Assembly (NCBI RefSeq): GCF_902706605.1 | Contig: NZ_CACSLH010000006.1 | Span: 44,430 to 108,429, forward strand | Reading direction: 5' to 3' | Origin: Enterococcus sp. CSURQ0835 | Lineage (GTDB): Bacteria > Bacillota > Bacilli > Lactobacillales > Enterococcaceae | Length of the DNA stretch: 64,000 bases | Shown: piece by piece, positions 1 to 8,216 of the stretch | Layout: every line of letters starts with the position of its first letter | How positions within the stretch are numbered: the stretch's first letter is position 1 | Translations under genes and position numbers: made by a program | The notes under the pieces: generated by a model | What the model saw: only the letters and a program-made list of their open reading frames with translations | The model's database searches: none | Told to the model about the DNA's origin: nothing

Positions 1-63
1 TTCAACTGCAAAAAAGACCTAAGAAAAGACAAATTTTGTAATCGCGACGTGCCAGTTGCCCAC

Positions 64-99
64 TAAAAAAAGTTAGCCCAACTGTTGTTAGACTAACTT
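64..99 (-). terminator. Distal intrinsic terminator after rpsA
   Basis: AAGTTAG (70-76) pairs with CTAACTT (93-99). An A-run at 65-70 becomes a T-run on the minus strand. It lies downstream of a stronger terminator and may be a backup. Confidence 0.5.
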
Positions 100-237
100 A
101 CTCCATTAACATACACTCCACTCGCTCACACTCGCCCAGTGATTAAAGTCAGCAATTACTAACTACATTAATCAGACACTCCGCTCCCGTTGGTCACCCA
201 GTGGATTGTATCGGCAAGTCAGTTGCCGACATAATCC

Positions 238-272
238 AAAAAACTCCGTTCAGCAGTTGCCAAACGGAGTTT
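238..272 (-). terminator. Intrinsic terminator of rpsA
   Basis: AAACTCCGTT (241-250) pairs perfectly with AACGGAGTTT (263-272). The minus strand runs into six T after the stem. It sits about 85 bp beyond the rpsA stop. Confidence 0.8.
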
Positions 273-357
273 CTCGAACTTTTTATTCAGAAAGATTGCG
301 CATGAAGGTGCGCTATATGTTTAGTTTCGTACCGAGGCACGAAACTTAACACCAAAA

Positions 358-1578
358 TTATTGATTGTCTTTATCGTCGTTGTCTTTTAACGCATCGCCG
401 ATCATGTCGCCCATCGTAAAGCCGGTATTTTCTTCTGGCATATCATAAGAATCTGGTTCAGGTTCTGTATGTTCTTCTTCTGGTTTTTCTTCCAGTGCTT
501 TGATGGATAATGCGACCCGATGATCTTCAGGATGCACTTCTAAGACTTTGACTTTGACTTTATCGCCTTCCGCTAAAACTTCATGCGGTGTCGCGATGTG
601 TTTGTGTGAGATTTGTGAGATGTGGACTAAACCTTCCACCCCTGGGAAGATCTCAACAAATGCCCCGAAGCTCGTCAAACGTTTGACAGTACCTTCTAAG
701 ACTGTACCAGGCGCCGCTTTTTCTGCGATGTCGGTCCAAGGTCCAGGCAAGTTTGCTTTGATGGAAAGTGAGATCCGTTCACGATCTGGATCAACGCCTA
801 AGACTTTCACTTCGACTTCATCGCCAACGCTCAACACGTCAGATGGTTTGTCGACATGGCTGTGAGAAATCTCAGAAACGTGGACTAAGCCATCGATCCC
901 GCCAAGGTCAACGAACGCGCCAAAGTCAGTCAAACGCGCAACTTTACCTTTCACGACGTCGCCTTCATGAAGGTTCGCCATTACTTCTTTTTTCTGTTCC
1001 GCTTTTTCAGCTTCCACAACTGCTTTGTGAGATAAGATCAAACGGTTTTCTGATGGTTCGATCTCCATGATCTTGAATTGTAACGTCTTGCCTTTGTACT
1101 CAGAAAAATCATCGACGAAATGGTCATCGATCATAGAGGCAGGAACAAAGCCACGCACACCAACGTCAACGACTAATCCACCTTTGACCGTGCTAGTAAC
1201 TGGCGCTTCGATGATCTTACCTTCTTCGTATTCTTTTTCGATGTCTTCCCAGACTTTTTTCGCATCTAAGCGACGTTTCGAAAGTAGATAGCTACCGTTT
1301 TCTTTATCTTTTCCGATCGTAGAGATGACTACAAGATCTAGTTCGTCGCCGACTTTCACGACCTCGTTGATGTCTTCGACTGGCAAAGTAGAAAGCTCTT
1401 TAGCTGGAACAACTCCCTCGACTCCAGTTCCTTCGATCCCGATGATGGCTTGCTTATCTTCAATCTTAAGCACCTCACCTTTGACGATATCGCCGACTTT
1501 TACTTCATGCACGTCTTTTAATGCATCTTCCATGGATAAATTTTCATTGTCCATTTGGTTTTGATCTAATTCTGTCAT
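358..1578 (-). CDS. rpsA: 30S ribosomal protein S1
   Basis: RNA-binding protein of the small ribosomal subunit that helps mRNA engage the ribosome. The 406-residue protein has four S1 (OB-fold) repeats, at roughly 26-100, 115-185, 200-275 and 285-360. The last two carry the typical FGAFVDLGGIDGLVH and FGAFVEIFPGVEGLVH segments, followed by an acidic tail. This four-repeat form is the Bacillota type, shorter than the six-repeat E. coli protein. The chosen ATG (1576-1578) begins MTELDQ and is preceded by AGGAGG at a good distance; an upstream in-frame start would lack that site. cmk lies upstream on the same strand, the usual neighbour. Confidence 0.97.
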   Translation of the reverse strand: MTELDQNQMDNENLSMEDALKDVHEVKVGDIVKGEVLKIEDKQAIIGIEGTGVEGVVPAKELSTLPVEDINEVVKVGDELDLVVISTIGKDKENGSYLLSKRRLDAKKVWEDIEKEYEEGKIIEAPVTSTVKGGLVVDVGVRGFVPASMIDDHFVDDFSEYKGKTLQFKIMEIEPSENRLILSHKAVVEAEKAEQKKEVMANLHEGDVVKGKVARLTDFGAFVDLGGIDGLVHVSEISHSHVDKPSDVLSVGDEVEVKVLGVDPDRERISLSIKANLPGPWTDIAEKAAPGTVLEGTVKRLTSFGAFVEIFPGVEGLVHISQISHKHIATPHEVLAEGDKVKVKVLEVHPEDHRVALSIKALEEKPEEEHTEPEPDSYDMPEENTGFTMGDMIGDALKDNDDKDNQ

Positions 1579-1720
1579 GACGTTTGTCCTCCTAACCAAC
1601 AATTACGTAAATAGACTACACTATCTATTCTAAAATATTACACTGGAAAAATAAAGCGATTTCTCTTGAAATATCAAAAAACGCGATTTTATCACAAAAA
1701 GTGAAAACTTTTCTTAGAAA

Positions 1721-2392
1721 TTAATAACCTTTTTGTGCGATGATTTCTTTGATTTTTGAAACGACTTGTTGAATATTCATACCAGTCGTATCGACTAAAA
1801 TTGCATCTTGTGCTTGCACTAGCGGTGAGACTTCACGATGCGAATCCAAATAATCTCGTTTAGCGATCGCCTCTTTTAACGTTTCAAACTCTGTCGTGAT
1901 GCCTTTTTCCTGATTTTCTTTATAGCGGCGCTGAGCCCGTTCTTCGACACTTGCCACGAGGAAAATTTTCACCTCGGCCTCAGGTAACACCGTCGTCCCG
2001 ATGTCGCGGCCGTCCATCACGATGCCGCCGGTCTTGGCTAAGTCTTGCTGGAGCTCGACTAATTTTTCCCGCACAGCTTTTTGCGCGGAAACTTCCGAAA
2101 CGGCAGCCGTCACATCGTTTTGCCGAATTTCTTTGGTGACTTCTTGCTCGCCGACAAACACGCGCTGACCGGTTGCAGCTTGCTTGAAGCGCACCGGAAA
2201 TTTTTCTAACAACGCGACTAAGCCGGCTTCGTCATTTAACGCAACATTCTGGGTCAACGCCAAATACGTCACCGCCCGATACATCGCGCCTGTGTCCACG
2301 TAAATAAACTGAAAATCGTTAGCCAAAATCTTTGCCACCGTACTCTTACCAGAAGACGCCGGTCCGTCGATTGCAATTGAAATGTTTTCCAT
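1721..2392 (-). CDS. cmk: (d)CMP kinase
   Basis: Phosphorylates CMP and dCMP to the diphosphates with ATP, in cytosolic pyrimidine nucleotide recycling. The 223-residue protein has an N-terminal P-loop (GPASSGKST, about residues 10-18), a substrate-binding DTGAMYRA segment near residue 33 and MDGRDIGT near residue 150, all standard for cytidylate kinase. Length is normal. A GGAT-type ribosome binding site precedes the ATG. It is followed by rpsA on the same strand, a cmk-rpsA pairing common in bacteria. Confidence 0.96.
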   Translation of the reverse strand: MENISIAIDGPASSGKSTVAKILANDFQFIYVDTGAMYRAVTYLALTQNVALNDEAGLVALLEKFPVRFKQAATGQRVFVGEQEVTKEIRQNDVTAAVSEVSAQKAVREKLVELQQDLAKTGGIVMDGRDIGTTVLPEAEVKIFLVASVEERAQRRYKENQEKGITTEFETLKEAIAKRDYLDSHREVSPLVQAQDAILVDTTGMNIQQVVSKIKEIIAQKGY

Positions 2393-2740
2393 CTTAACAT
2401 CCTTTCGCCAAATAATAAGCCGCGACCTGCTAAGAGATCACGGCAAATCAAAAATTACATTTTACTTATCCCTGGGAGCTTAACAGTCCATTTCGCTTTT
2501 CTTTGTCTAGCTACGTAAACGAGCTTCTCGGCTGTAAGTTTCCTTGATTTGTTGGCAAAGCGCGCCAAAAATTCAAGGCAGACTTGCCGCTCGAAGCTGA
2601 CCCGTTTGCTTCGCTTTTCTTATTGTCTAGCTATATGGACTAACTCCTCGGTGATAAGATCCAGCAATTTGTTGGCAAAGTCCGCCAAAAAATTTGCAGG
2701 TTACTTATCACTCGGAGCTTAGCAGTCCATTTCGCTTTTC
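2393..2740. other. Intergenic region filled by structured repeats
   Basis: The gap between the LysM gene and cmk has no plausible gene. Most of it (2464-2743) consists of one partial and two full copies of a hairpin-forming repeat, entered separately. The remaining 2393-2463 should hold the promoter and leader of cmk, but I see no clear consensus pair. Confidence 0.6.
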
Positions 2741-2743
2741 TTA
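2464..2743. repeat. Tandem 120-bp hairpin repeat (two full copies plus a 3' fragment)
   Basis: Copy A spans 2503-2622 and copy B 2623-2743; both start TTGTCTAGCTA and end CGCTTTTCTTA. A 39-bp fragment (2464-2502) matches the right end of copy B. Each copy is an imperfect palindrome with arms of about 50 bp: in B, TGGACT and CTCGGTGATAAG pair with CTTATCACTCGGAG and AGTCCA, and TTGGC pairs with GCCAA at the centre. The arms differ between copies in matched positions (CCTTGA/TCAAGG in A, GCAA/TTGC in B), so the fold is kept. TGTCTAGCT-type structured repeats are known to me from Bacillota genomes; the exact family name is uncertain. Confidence 0.8.
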
Positions 2744-3682
2744 TTGCACTCTGACTGATTGGCCGGGTTGGAAGAAGTAGTCGTTCATAGTCATCCCGTT
2801 CAATTGTAAAAGTTGCTCAACTGATACGCCGTAACGATCCGCGATTTGGCGTGGGCCATCGCCTGGGTTTACGACACCGTATTGACCAGACCCATCTTGT
2901 GGTGCGCCTTGATGTCCGGCAGCTCCAGCTTGGTTAGTTTGTTGACCGTTTTGACCGGCCGTTCCATTTTGATTCGTGCCAGCTGCTTGCTGGTTCGCGC
3001 CATTTTGGATCGGATTGCCGTATTGATCATATTGCGTTTGTTGGTCGTTGGTTTGTTGACCAGCTGTTTGACCATTTGCATTTTGACCATTTTGTGTAGC
3101 GGCTTGATTTTGTTGCGCTTGTTGATTGGCCGCTGCTTGTTGTTGCGCTTGCGCTTGTTGCGCCGCTTCTTTTGACGCTTGGGTGGCTTCAGCTTTTTTC
3201 TTGCTAGCTGCTGTTTTCGCTGCTTCTTTTGATGCTTGAGCTGCTTTTTCTTTTGACTCTTGGGCCGCTTTTTCCGCCGAAGCTTTTGAACGACTCGCCG
3301 CTACTTGTGATGAATCTGGACCTTTAGCACTTTGATCACCAGTATCACGGGTCAGCCAGAAATAAGCACCAGCTGGGATCAAAATCAATAATAAGAGCAA
3401 GGCTACTAAAATACTTAAAAATTTCGTGTTGCCGTTATTGCCGCCATTGCCCCCACTACCACTACTACCGCCTCGGCTCGCTTTCGCTTTGGTTGCGCCA
3501 GCTGTGCCAGCTGCTCTAGCCGTATTTTTAGCATTTTCTGTTGCTTGACTCGCAGTTTCATTTGCAGAATCAGCCGTATCGCGAGCTGTTTTTTTCGCTT
3601 CTTCCGCTTCTTCGGTGGCATAGATCTGCTGATCCCACGGTTCGTTGTTGGCTCCGTGATTACGATCTCGTCGACTTACCAT
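2741..3682 (-). CDS. LysM domain membrane-anchored cell-wall protein
   Basis: Probable envelope protein that binds peptidoglycan. The 313-residue chain has a short cytoplasmic N-terminus, an Ala/Thr/Lys-rich helical stretch, a glycine patch, one membrane segment (FLSILVALLLLLILIPAGAYF, about residues 98-118), then a long Ala/Lys/Ser- and Gln/Asn-rich linker. It ends with a LysM motif (GDGPRQIADRYGVSVEQLLQLNGM and FQPGQSVRV) in the last 45 residues. The ATG at 3680-3682 follows GGAGGG; an earlier in-frame codon lacks a site. The gene sits between recQ and cmk, as in other enterococci. Its last codon and stop lie inside the adjacent repeat. Enzymatic activity is not evident. Confidence 0.88.
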   Translation of the reverse strand: MVSRRDRNHGANNEPWDQQIYATEEAEEAKKTARDTADSANETASQATENAKNTARAAGTAGATKAKASRGGSSGSGGNGGNNGNTKFLSILVALLLLLILIPAGAYFWLTRDTGDQSAKGPDSSQVAASRSKASAEKAAQESKEKAAQASKEAAKTAASKKKAEATQASKEAAQQAQAQQQAAANQQAQQNQAATQNGQNANGQTAGQQTNDQQTQYDQYGNPIQNGANQQAAGTNQNGTAGQNGQQTNQAGAAGHQGAPQDGSGQYGVVNPGDGPRQIADRYGVSVEQLLQLNGMTMNDYFFQPGQSVRVQ

Positions 3683-3787
3683 CAAATCCCTCCTTATTAC
3701 TATCAGCGACAATTATACCACAGGAAAAAAAAAAAGCGATGGTTATTCAAAAAAGCGCAGGAAACTGATCAGCTCCTGCGCTTTCCA

Positions 3788-5179
3788 TCAAAACAATCGC
3801 CCCAAGATCTCCTGCCACGGCTGCTTTTTCAACGCTTGCGTTGTGCCTTCTGTTGCAGCTAGCTCTTTTGCAGTTACTAAATGCGCACCGTCATGATCAC
3901 AGCAGTTCGCAGGTTTGTTGACCAGCGTCTCATCAAAATAGTGCAAGAGTTTTTCTCGGCGGCAGCCGGTAGTTTCGATATAATCCAGCATCGCCTGCAC
4001 TTGCTGGCGGCGGGTTTCCTCTCGCTGTTCCAACAGCTGCAAGAGGGATTCTTTTTGGTGGGGAAAAAAACGTGCCCACTTTTCGATCAGCGGGTCTTGA
4101 CTTTGAACTGCCGGATCAGCATTGACCACTTCAAAAACTTTTTTCGCTTCTCGTGTCTGCTGCTGCAAAAAATAATGGATCTGTTCATCGTCTTTTTCAT
4201 ATAACAAAATCGCTTGCGCTGGCAAGCCGTCTCGCCCGGCGCGCCCGATTTCTTGCAAATAATTTTCCGGTGAGTCCGGCAGATCATAATGGATCACAAA
4301 CCGGATGTCGGCTTTATTGATCCCCATGCCAAACGCGTTGGTAGCTACTAAAAGCTGCAACTGCCCGCTTAAAAATTGCTGCTGCAACACGCGCCGTTCT
4401 TGCCCAGACAGACCGCCATGATAAAATGCCACCGCGTATTGGTCTTTTAAATGTTGATAGAGCTGCTGGACTTTTTTGCGGGTCGCACAATAAATGATCC
4501 CCGAACCGGTCAATTTCGCCAATAAATCTGTTAGCTGCGCCTCTTTTTCTCCGCGGACCACAAATAACGCCACATTCGGGCGGTCAGCTGAATAAACGAC
4601 TTCTGAGGCCGCGCCGTCAAACACTAATCGTTGAATGTCTTGCCGCACTTTTTTCGTGGCCGTCGCCGTCAACGCTAAAACGGGAAACGTTTGGTTAAGC
4701 TGTGCGATCCCGTCTGCTAATTTCAAATATTCCGGTCGAAAATCAATTCCCCACTGAGAGACGCAATGGGCTTCATCCACCACTAACAACGCCAACTGAC
4801 ACTGCTTTAACGCCTGAAGTGTCGCCTCGTTGACAAACATCTCGGGACTCATGAAAATAAATTTATACTGCGCTAAATGTGCCAAGGCCCACTGCTTTTC
4901 ACTGTAACTGAGCAAACTATTCAGCGCCACCGCTCGTTTTTCGCCCAATTGCTGCAGTTGCAACAATTGGTCTTCCATCAGTGAGATCAGCGGTGAAATG
5001 ATCACGACACTGCCCGCTAAAAGTTCCCCTGTCAATTGATAACATAACGATTTTCCCGTTCCAGTGGGCAACATCCCCAACACGGGATCACCGGCTAACA
5101 ACTGCTGGATGATCTCTTTTTGGCCGGGCCGAAACGTGGCATAGCCAAAGCGTTGCTGTAAGATTTTTTCTAGTTCCAT
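3788..5179 (-). CDS. recQ: RecQ-family ATP-dependent DNA helicase
   Basis: 3'-5' DNA helicase, presumably for repair and restart of replication. The 463-residue protein has Walker A (LPTGTGKSLCYQ, about residue 37), a DEAH box (VVDEAHCVSQWG, near 135), helicase motif VI (QEIGRAGRDG, near 315) and a zinc-site remnant (CRREKLLHYF and CCDHDG) near 405-430. It lacks the HRDC and full winged-helix domains of long RecQ, as in the short Bacillota form. The start overlaps the end of ypbB by about 10 bp, so the two genes form a translationally linked pair as in Bacillus (ypbC-ypbB). Confidence 0.93.
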   Translation of the reverse strand: MELEKILQQRFGYATFRPGQKEIIQQLLAGDPVLGMLPTGTGKSLCYQLTGELLAGSVVIISPLISLMEDQLLQLQQLGEKRAVALNSLLSYSEKQWALAHLAQYKFIFMSPEMFVNEATLQALKQCQLALLVVDEAHCVSQWGIDFRPEYLKLADGIAQLNQTFPVLALTATATKKVRQDIQRLVFDGAASEVVYSADRPNVALFVVRGEKEAQLTDLLAKLTGSGIIYCATRKKVQQLYQHLKDQYAVAFYHGGLSGQERRVLQQQFLSGQLQLLVATNAFGMGINKADIRFVIHYDLPDSPENYLQEIGRAGRDGLPAQAILLYEKDDEQIHYFLQQQTREAKKVFEVVNADPAVQSQDPLIEKWARFFPHQKESLLQLLEQREETRRQQVQAMLDYIETTGCRREKLLHYFDETLVNKPANCCDHDGAHLVTAKELAATEGTTQALKKQPWQEILGRLF

Positions 5180-6156
5180 CTAGTCTGTTTCACCTCTTTG
5201 ATCTGGGACAACCGAAAATTCAAATAACTCACATCAAAATCTTGATACTGTAAATCACGGACAGCCTCTCCGGTCACACCCGTGGCTAATTCGAACCGCT
5301 CAAAAGGAAAGTTCGCATCCAAGAGCGCCCACTCCAACAAATGATCAGTGATCGTGCCTTCTTTTAATTGGCGTTTAGTCATGATCGCCTTCACTGAATC
5401 CCCTGCTAAAAACAATTGACGAGTCAGTAGCATACTGTGATTGTAATTTTTTTGATCGGCAGCGACGATTAGCGGATACAGACTGGGAAACTGTCGCACA
5501 TGCGCAAGCAATAAATCTTGTTGGCTAGCAGTATATAACTTGTCCCATGGTGTATTCTGCCAAGCTGATGGCAATAATTGAAACGCGGTTTGTCCATTTT
5601 GCTGAAAGCCCGTCAACTGATTGGCTAAAAAATCCGCACTGGCTTCTGGCAATTTCGCAAACAGTGCGGTCAATTCTTGTGGAAATTTCTCTAACAGATC
5701 CGCCGGTGCTTGAGCTAAAAAGTGTTTGACTTGGGTCAGATACAGCGGCCGATTTTCTAGCGGCACATAATCCTTTTGCCCATGAGCTAAAAAACTCAGC
5801 ACTTGAATGCCAAAGTTCAACAGCTGCCAGCATTCTTGGCGCATCCGACCATAGCGAAAACTATTTAATCCTACTAATGGCGTAAAATCATGCTGCGCTA
5901 ATTCGGCTTGCCCGCTTGTCGTCAACTGGCCAAAACTTTCCGTGCGAGTAATCCAGCCGTTTTTTTCTAGTTGCGCGATAGCTCGTTTAAAACGTTCATT
6001 TTTTAAGTCGGGCAAGAGTCCGCAAACGTTCAAATTGTCATAAAAAAAACCGTGAAGTAACACCGAACTCGTGCGCCGCCCCGTCAGTAATTGGTATAAA
6101 GTTGAGATCCGCAGCTTGTAGCCGCTCGCAAATAACGTTAAAATAAATAAGTCCAT
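5170..6156 (-). CDS. YpbB-like helix-turn-helix protein
   Basis: Protein of unknown function co-transcribed with the short recQ gene. The 328-residue sequence is largely helical with no catalytic motif; the C-terminus (about residues 255-300, DSVKAIMTKRQLKEGTITDHLLEW) fits the HTH_40 domain found at the end of YpbB proteins. It may assist the helicase, which is inference from gene pairing only. Of two adjacent ATG codons the second (6156) is better spaced from AAGGAG and is used here. It diverges from fer with only 24 bp between the two start codons. Confidence 0.85.
   Translation of the reverse strand: MDLFILTLFASGYKLRISTLYQLLTGRRTSSVLLHGFFYDNLNVCGLLPDLKNERFKRAIAQLEKNGWITRTESFGQLTTSGQAELAQHDFTPLVGLNSFRYGRMRQECWQLLNFGIQVLSFLAHGQKDYVPLENRPLYLTQVKHFLAQAPADLLEKFPQELTALFAKLPEASADFLANQLTGFQQNGQTAFQLLPSAWQNTPWDKLYTASQQDLLLAHVRQFPSLYPLIVAADQKNYNHSMLLTRQLFLAGDSVKAIMTKRQLKEGTITDHLLEWALLDANFPFERFELATGVTGEAVRDLQYQDFDVSYLNFRLSQIKEVKQTRWN
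6117..6144 (+). promoter_or_regulatory. Candidate fer promoter inside ypbB
   Basis: TTGTAG (6117-6122) and TAAAAT (6139-6144) are separated by 16 bp and lie within the ypbB coding region. The gap between the divergent genes is too short to hold a promoter, so one must sit in the opposing gene. Confidence 0.4.
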
Positions 6157-6180
6157 CATAACTCCTTAGAAGGTGAAACT

Positions 6181-6396
6181 ATGCAATGTAAAATCATCCC
6201 GGAAGAATGTATCGCGTGCGGCTTGTGTCAATTGATCGCGCCCAGCGTGTTTGATTACGATGATAATGGGATCGTTCACTTTGTCGATGAACCGCATGCG
6301 ATCCACGAATTTATCCCAAAATCCGCTGAGACTTCCGTGCGGCAAGCCGCTAAAGAATGCCCCGCCCATGTCATTTTTCCGTCTGATTCAGTATAA
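6181..6396 (+). CDS. fer: Ferredoxin, [4Fe-4S]
   Basis: Small cytosolic electron carrier. The 71-residue acidic protein has CIACGLC (Cys10, Cys13, Cys16) and a distant Cys60 in ECPAHVI, giving the four ligands of a single [4Fe-4S] cluster, as in Bacillus Fer. Redox partners cannot be read from the context. AAGGTG five bases before ATG is the ribosome site. The gene is monocistronic, diverges from ypbB and ends at a two-way terminator shared with ribU. Confidence 0.93.
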   Translation: MQCKIIPEECIACGLCQLIAPSVFDYDDNGIVHFVDEPHAIHEFIPKSAETSVRQAAKECPAHVIFPSDSV

Positions 6397-6456
6397 CGCA
6401 AAACAAAATCCGTCACCACTCTTGTAAGTTACGCAAGCTAGACTGGTTTTACGCGT

Positions 6457-6505
6457 AAAAAAAGTCCTACTTCTTTCTCGATTGAAAAGAAGTGGGACCT
6501 TTTTT
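6457..6505. terminator. Bidirectional terminator between fer and ribU
   Basis: The stem AAAGTCC-ACTTCTTT (6461-6476) pairs with AAAGAAGTGGGAC (6486-6499). It has an A-run on the left and a T-run on the right, so it can stop both convergent transcripts. Confidence 0.85.
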
Positions 6506-6522
6506 AGTATCTGTTTGCAAAA

Positions 6523-7125
6523 TTAAAGGGAATGGTGCCCATGAGTCTGAACGACTTTTTTAGAAAGCCAAGGCACGAGTTTGGCGTGGAGTGCTAAAAA
6601 CGCGACACTCACTAAGACCCCTTTGATTAAGTTGAAGGGAACGACCCCGACTAAAACGTAGCGGCCAAGACTCATCCCGAGCATTTGCCCAGCCGATAAT
6701 CCAAAAGCGGCTAAATACAGCGGTGTGATAATAAAATAGTTGGCGATACTCATAAAGACCGTCATCAAGATAATCCCCAAGCTCACACCGAAAAATTTAT
6801 TAGCTGAGTTGTGTTTTTCTTTGTTGAACAAATAATAGATCGGCAATGTAAAGATCGTCGTGGCTAAAAAGCTCGCCGCGTCTCCGATCAGATTGTTGAC
6901 GGAAAAGCCCGTCAAAGTCAAATGCAACAACGAACGCACAAATGCCGTCGCGATCCCAGCCACCGGACCAAAGATAAACATGTTGATGATCACAGGGATA
7001 TCACTGAAATCGACTTTCAAAAAGGGAAACATCGGGACGATCGGAAAAGCAATAAATTGCAAGATCAATCCCATCGCGGCACACACGGCTACAGCGGTCA
7101 TCTTTTGTAACTTCACGTTCTTCAT
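6523..7125 (-). CDS. ribU: Riboflavin ECF transporter S-component RibU
   Basis: Membrane substrate-binding subunit that captures riboflavin and works with the shared ECF energizing module, encoded elsewhere. The 200-residue protein has about six hydrophobic segments and the family-typical N-terminal AVCAAMGLILQFI and KVDFSDIPVIINMFIFGPVAGI stretch. The ATG at 7125 is nine bases after AGGAGG; a TTG one codon earlier is less likely. An FMN riboswitch with its terminator occupies the leader, which supports the substrate assignment. Confidence 0.95.
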   Translation of the reverse strand: MKNVKLQKMTAVAVCAAMGLILQFIAFPIVPMFPFLKVDFSDIPVIINMFIFGPVAGIATAFVRSLLHLTLTGFSVNNLIGDAASFLATTIFTLPIYYLFNKEKHNSANKFFGVSLGIILMTVFMSIANYFIITPLYLAAFGLSAGQMLGMSLGRYVLVGVVPFNLIKGVLVSVAFLALHAKLVPWLSKKVVQTHGHHSL

Positions 7126-7261
7126 CAAAAAATTCCTCCTAGTTTCAGGAATTCATCTTCACGAACTATTTGAGTAAGCTTCATTAGAAAAGACATCAGT
7201 CAACAACAATTGCCTCGGTCAGCTAGCTTGCGGCGTTTGTTCAAAACCACGCCCATCCCAA

Positions 7262-7297
7262 CAAAAAAACTCTATGCAACTTCAGCGCATAGAGTTA
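7262..7297 (-). terminator. Riboswitch-controlled terminator before ribU
   Basis: AACTCTATGC (7268-7277) pairs with GCATAGAGTT (7287-7296) and is followed on the minus strand by seven T. It sits about 25 bp downstream of the FMN aptamer, so ligand binding probably favours premature termination. Confidence 0.88.
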
Positions 7298-7320
7298 TTT
7301 GATCTGCTCAAATAAGCCCT

Positions 7321-7434
7321 ATCTTCTACCATCCAGACTGTACTGTCGGTTTCGGATTTGCACCGAATCAACTGCTTGCGCAGGTCGTGGACTATCACCA
7401 CCGGTCGGGAATTGCACCCTGCCCTGAAGACGAA
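7321..7434 (-). promoter_or_regulatory. FMN riboswitch (RFN element)
   Basis: The minus strand shows the conserved RFN core: GGGCAGGGTGCAATTCCCGA, ACCGGTGGTGATAGTCC, GATTCGGTGCAAATCCGA and a closing CAGTCTGGATGGTAGAAGAT. The outer GTCTTC/GAAGAT ends can pair. It senses FMN and, with the terminator at 7262-7297, should switch off ribU when flavin is plentiful. Confidence 0.96.
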
Positions 7435-7499
7435 CCTTGATCTATTTTTTTTTACATTCATACTTTAACAAATTTACTAACAAAATACAAGGAAAAGGT

Positions 7500-8216
7500 T
7501 TACTTGGATTGTCCCAGCAAACTTTTGATCTCTTTTGGATGCAAACGCCGGTAATCTCCTGGCTGCAATCCTTTTAATGTCAACTCGCCATAACGTTCTC
7601 GTTTTAATTTTTGCACCGGCAGATTGACTGCGGCCAGCATATTTTTGACTTGGTGATTACGGCCTTCATGGATCGTTAGTTCTACGATCGAGGTTTCAGC
7701 TTTTTTATCCGTCGACAAAATATTGTAACGCGCTGGTGCGGTCTTGCGGCCTTCAATCCGGACACCTTTACGCAATGGTTGCAACGTTTGTTTATCCGCG
7801 ATCCCTTTGACCTTGGCCACATAAACTTTTTCGACTTCGTGTTTCGGATGGGCCAATTTTTGGGAAAAATCGCCATCATTAGTCAGCAGTAAAATGCCAG
7901 AAGTATCATAATCCAACCGACCGACTGGATAGATCCGTTCGGGGACTTCCGCAAAATAATCCGTCACGACCGCCCGATTTTTATCATCTGAGACCGCTGA
8001 GATCACGCCCCGCGGTTTGTAAAATAAATAATAGACCGGCTCTTCTTGATAGATTGGGACCCCGTCGACTTCGACGCGATCTTTTTTTCCGACCTTGGTT
8101 CCTAATTCATTGACCACTTCGCCATTGACGCGAACGCGCCCGGCGGTGATATAGTCTTCGGCTTTGCGCCGTGATGCGATGCCGGCGTGGGCGATCACTT
8201 TTTGTAGTCTTTCCAT
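7500..8216 (-). CDS. rluB: 23S rRNA pseudouridine synthase, RsuA/RluB family
   Basis: Converts a uridine of large-subunit rRNA (position 2605 in E. coli numbering) to pseudouridine. The 238-residue protein has an N-terminal S4 RNA-binding domain (about 1-60, ERLQKVIAHAGIASRRKAEDYI) and the catalytic motif GRLDYDTSGILLLTNDGD near residue 98, where the Asp is the nucleophile. The start overlaps the end of scpB. Family membership is firm; the exact rRNA target is inferred. Confidence 0.94.
   Translation of the reverse strand: MERLQKVIAHAGIASRRKAEDYITAGRVRVNGEVVNELGTKVGKKDRVEVDGVPIYQEEPVYYLFYKPRGVISAVSDDKNRAVVTDYFAEVPERIYPVGRLDYDTSGILLLTNDGDFSQKLAHPKHEVEKVYVAKVKGIADKQTLQPLRKGVRIEGRKTAPARYNILSTDKKAETSIVELTIHEGRNHQVKNMLAAVNLPVQKLKRERYGELTLKGLQPGDYRRLHPKEIKSLLGQSK

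Larger units (their letters stand above)
1..357. other. Intergenic region downstream of rpsA
   Basis: No gene is visible. On the minus strand the stretch carries two terminator-like hairpins (64-99 and 238-272). Just after the rpsA stop there is a small hairpin (AGTTTCGT at 323-330 pairing with ACGAAACT at 339-346). Between the terminators there is an imperfect duplication with a period of about 62 bp: CATTAA at 104 and 166, ACACTCC at 113 and 176, CCCAGTG at 135 and 197. Confidence 0.6.

Noticed and set aside
1571..1582. TGTCATGAC at the rpsA start, similar to the BMP operator
   Set aside because: It is an imperfect copy made by the start codons of rpsA and is single, so most likely coincidental.
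2464..2743. CRISPR-like repeat array
   Set aside because: Two 120-bp palindromic copies directly abut with no spacers, and there is no cas gene.
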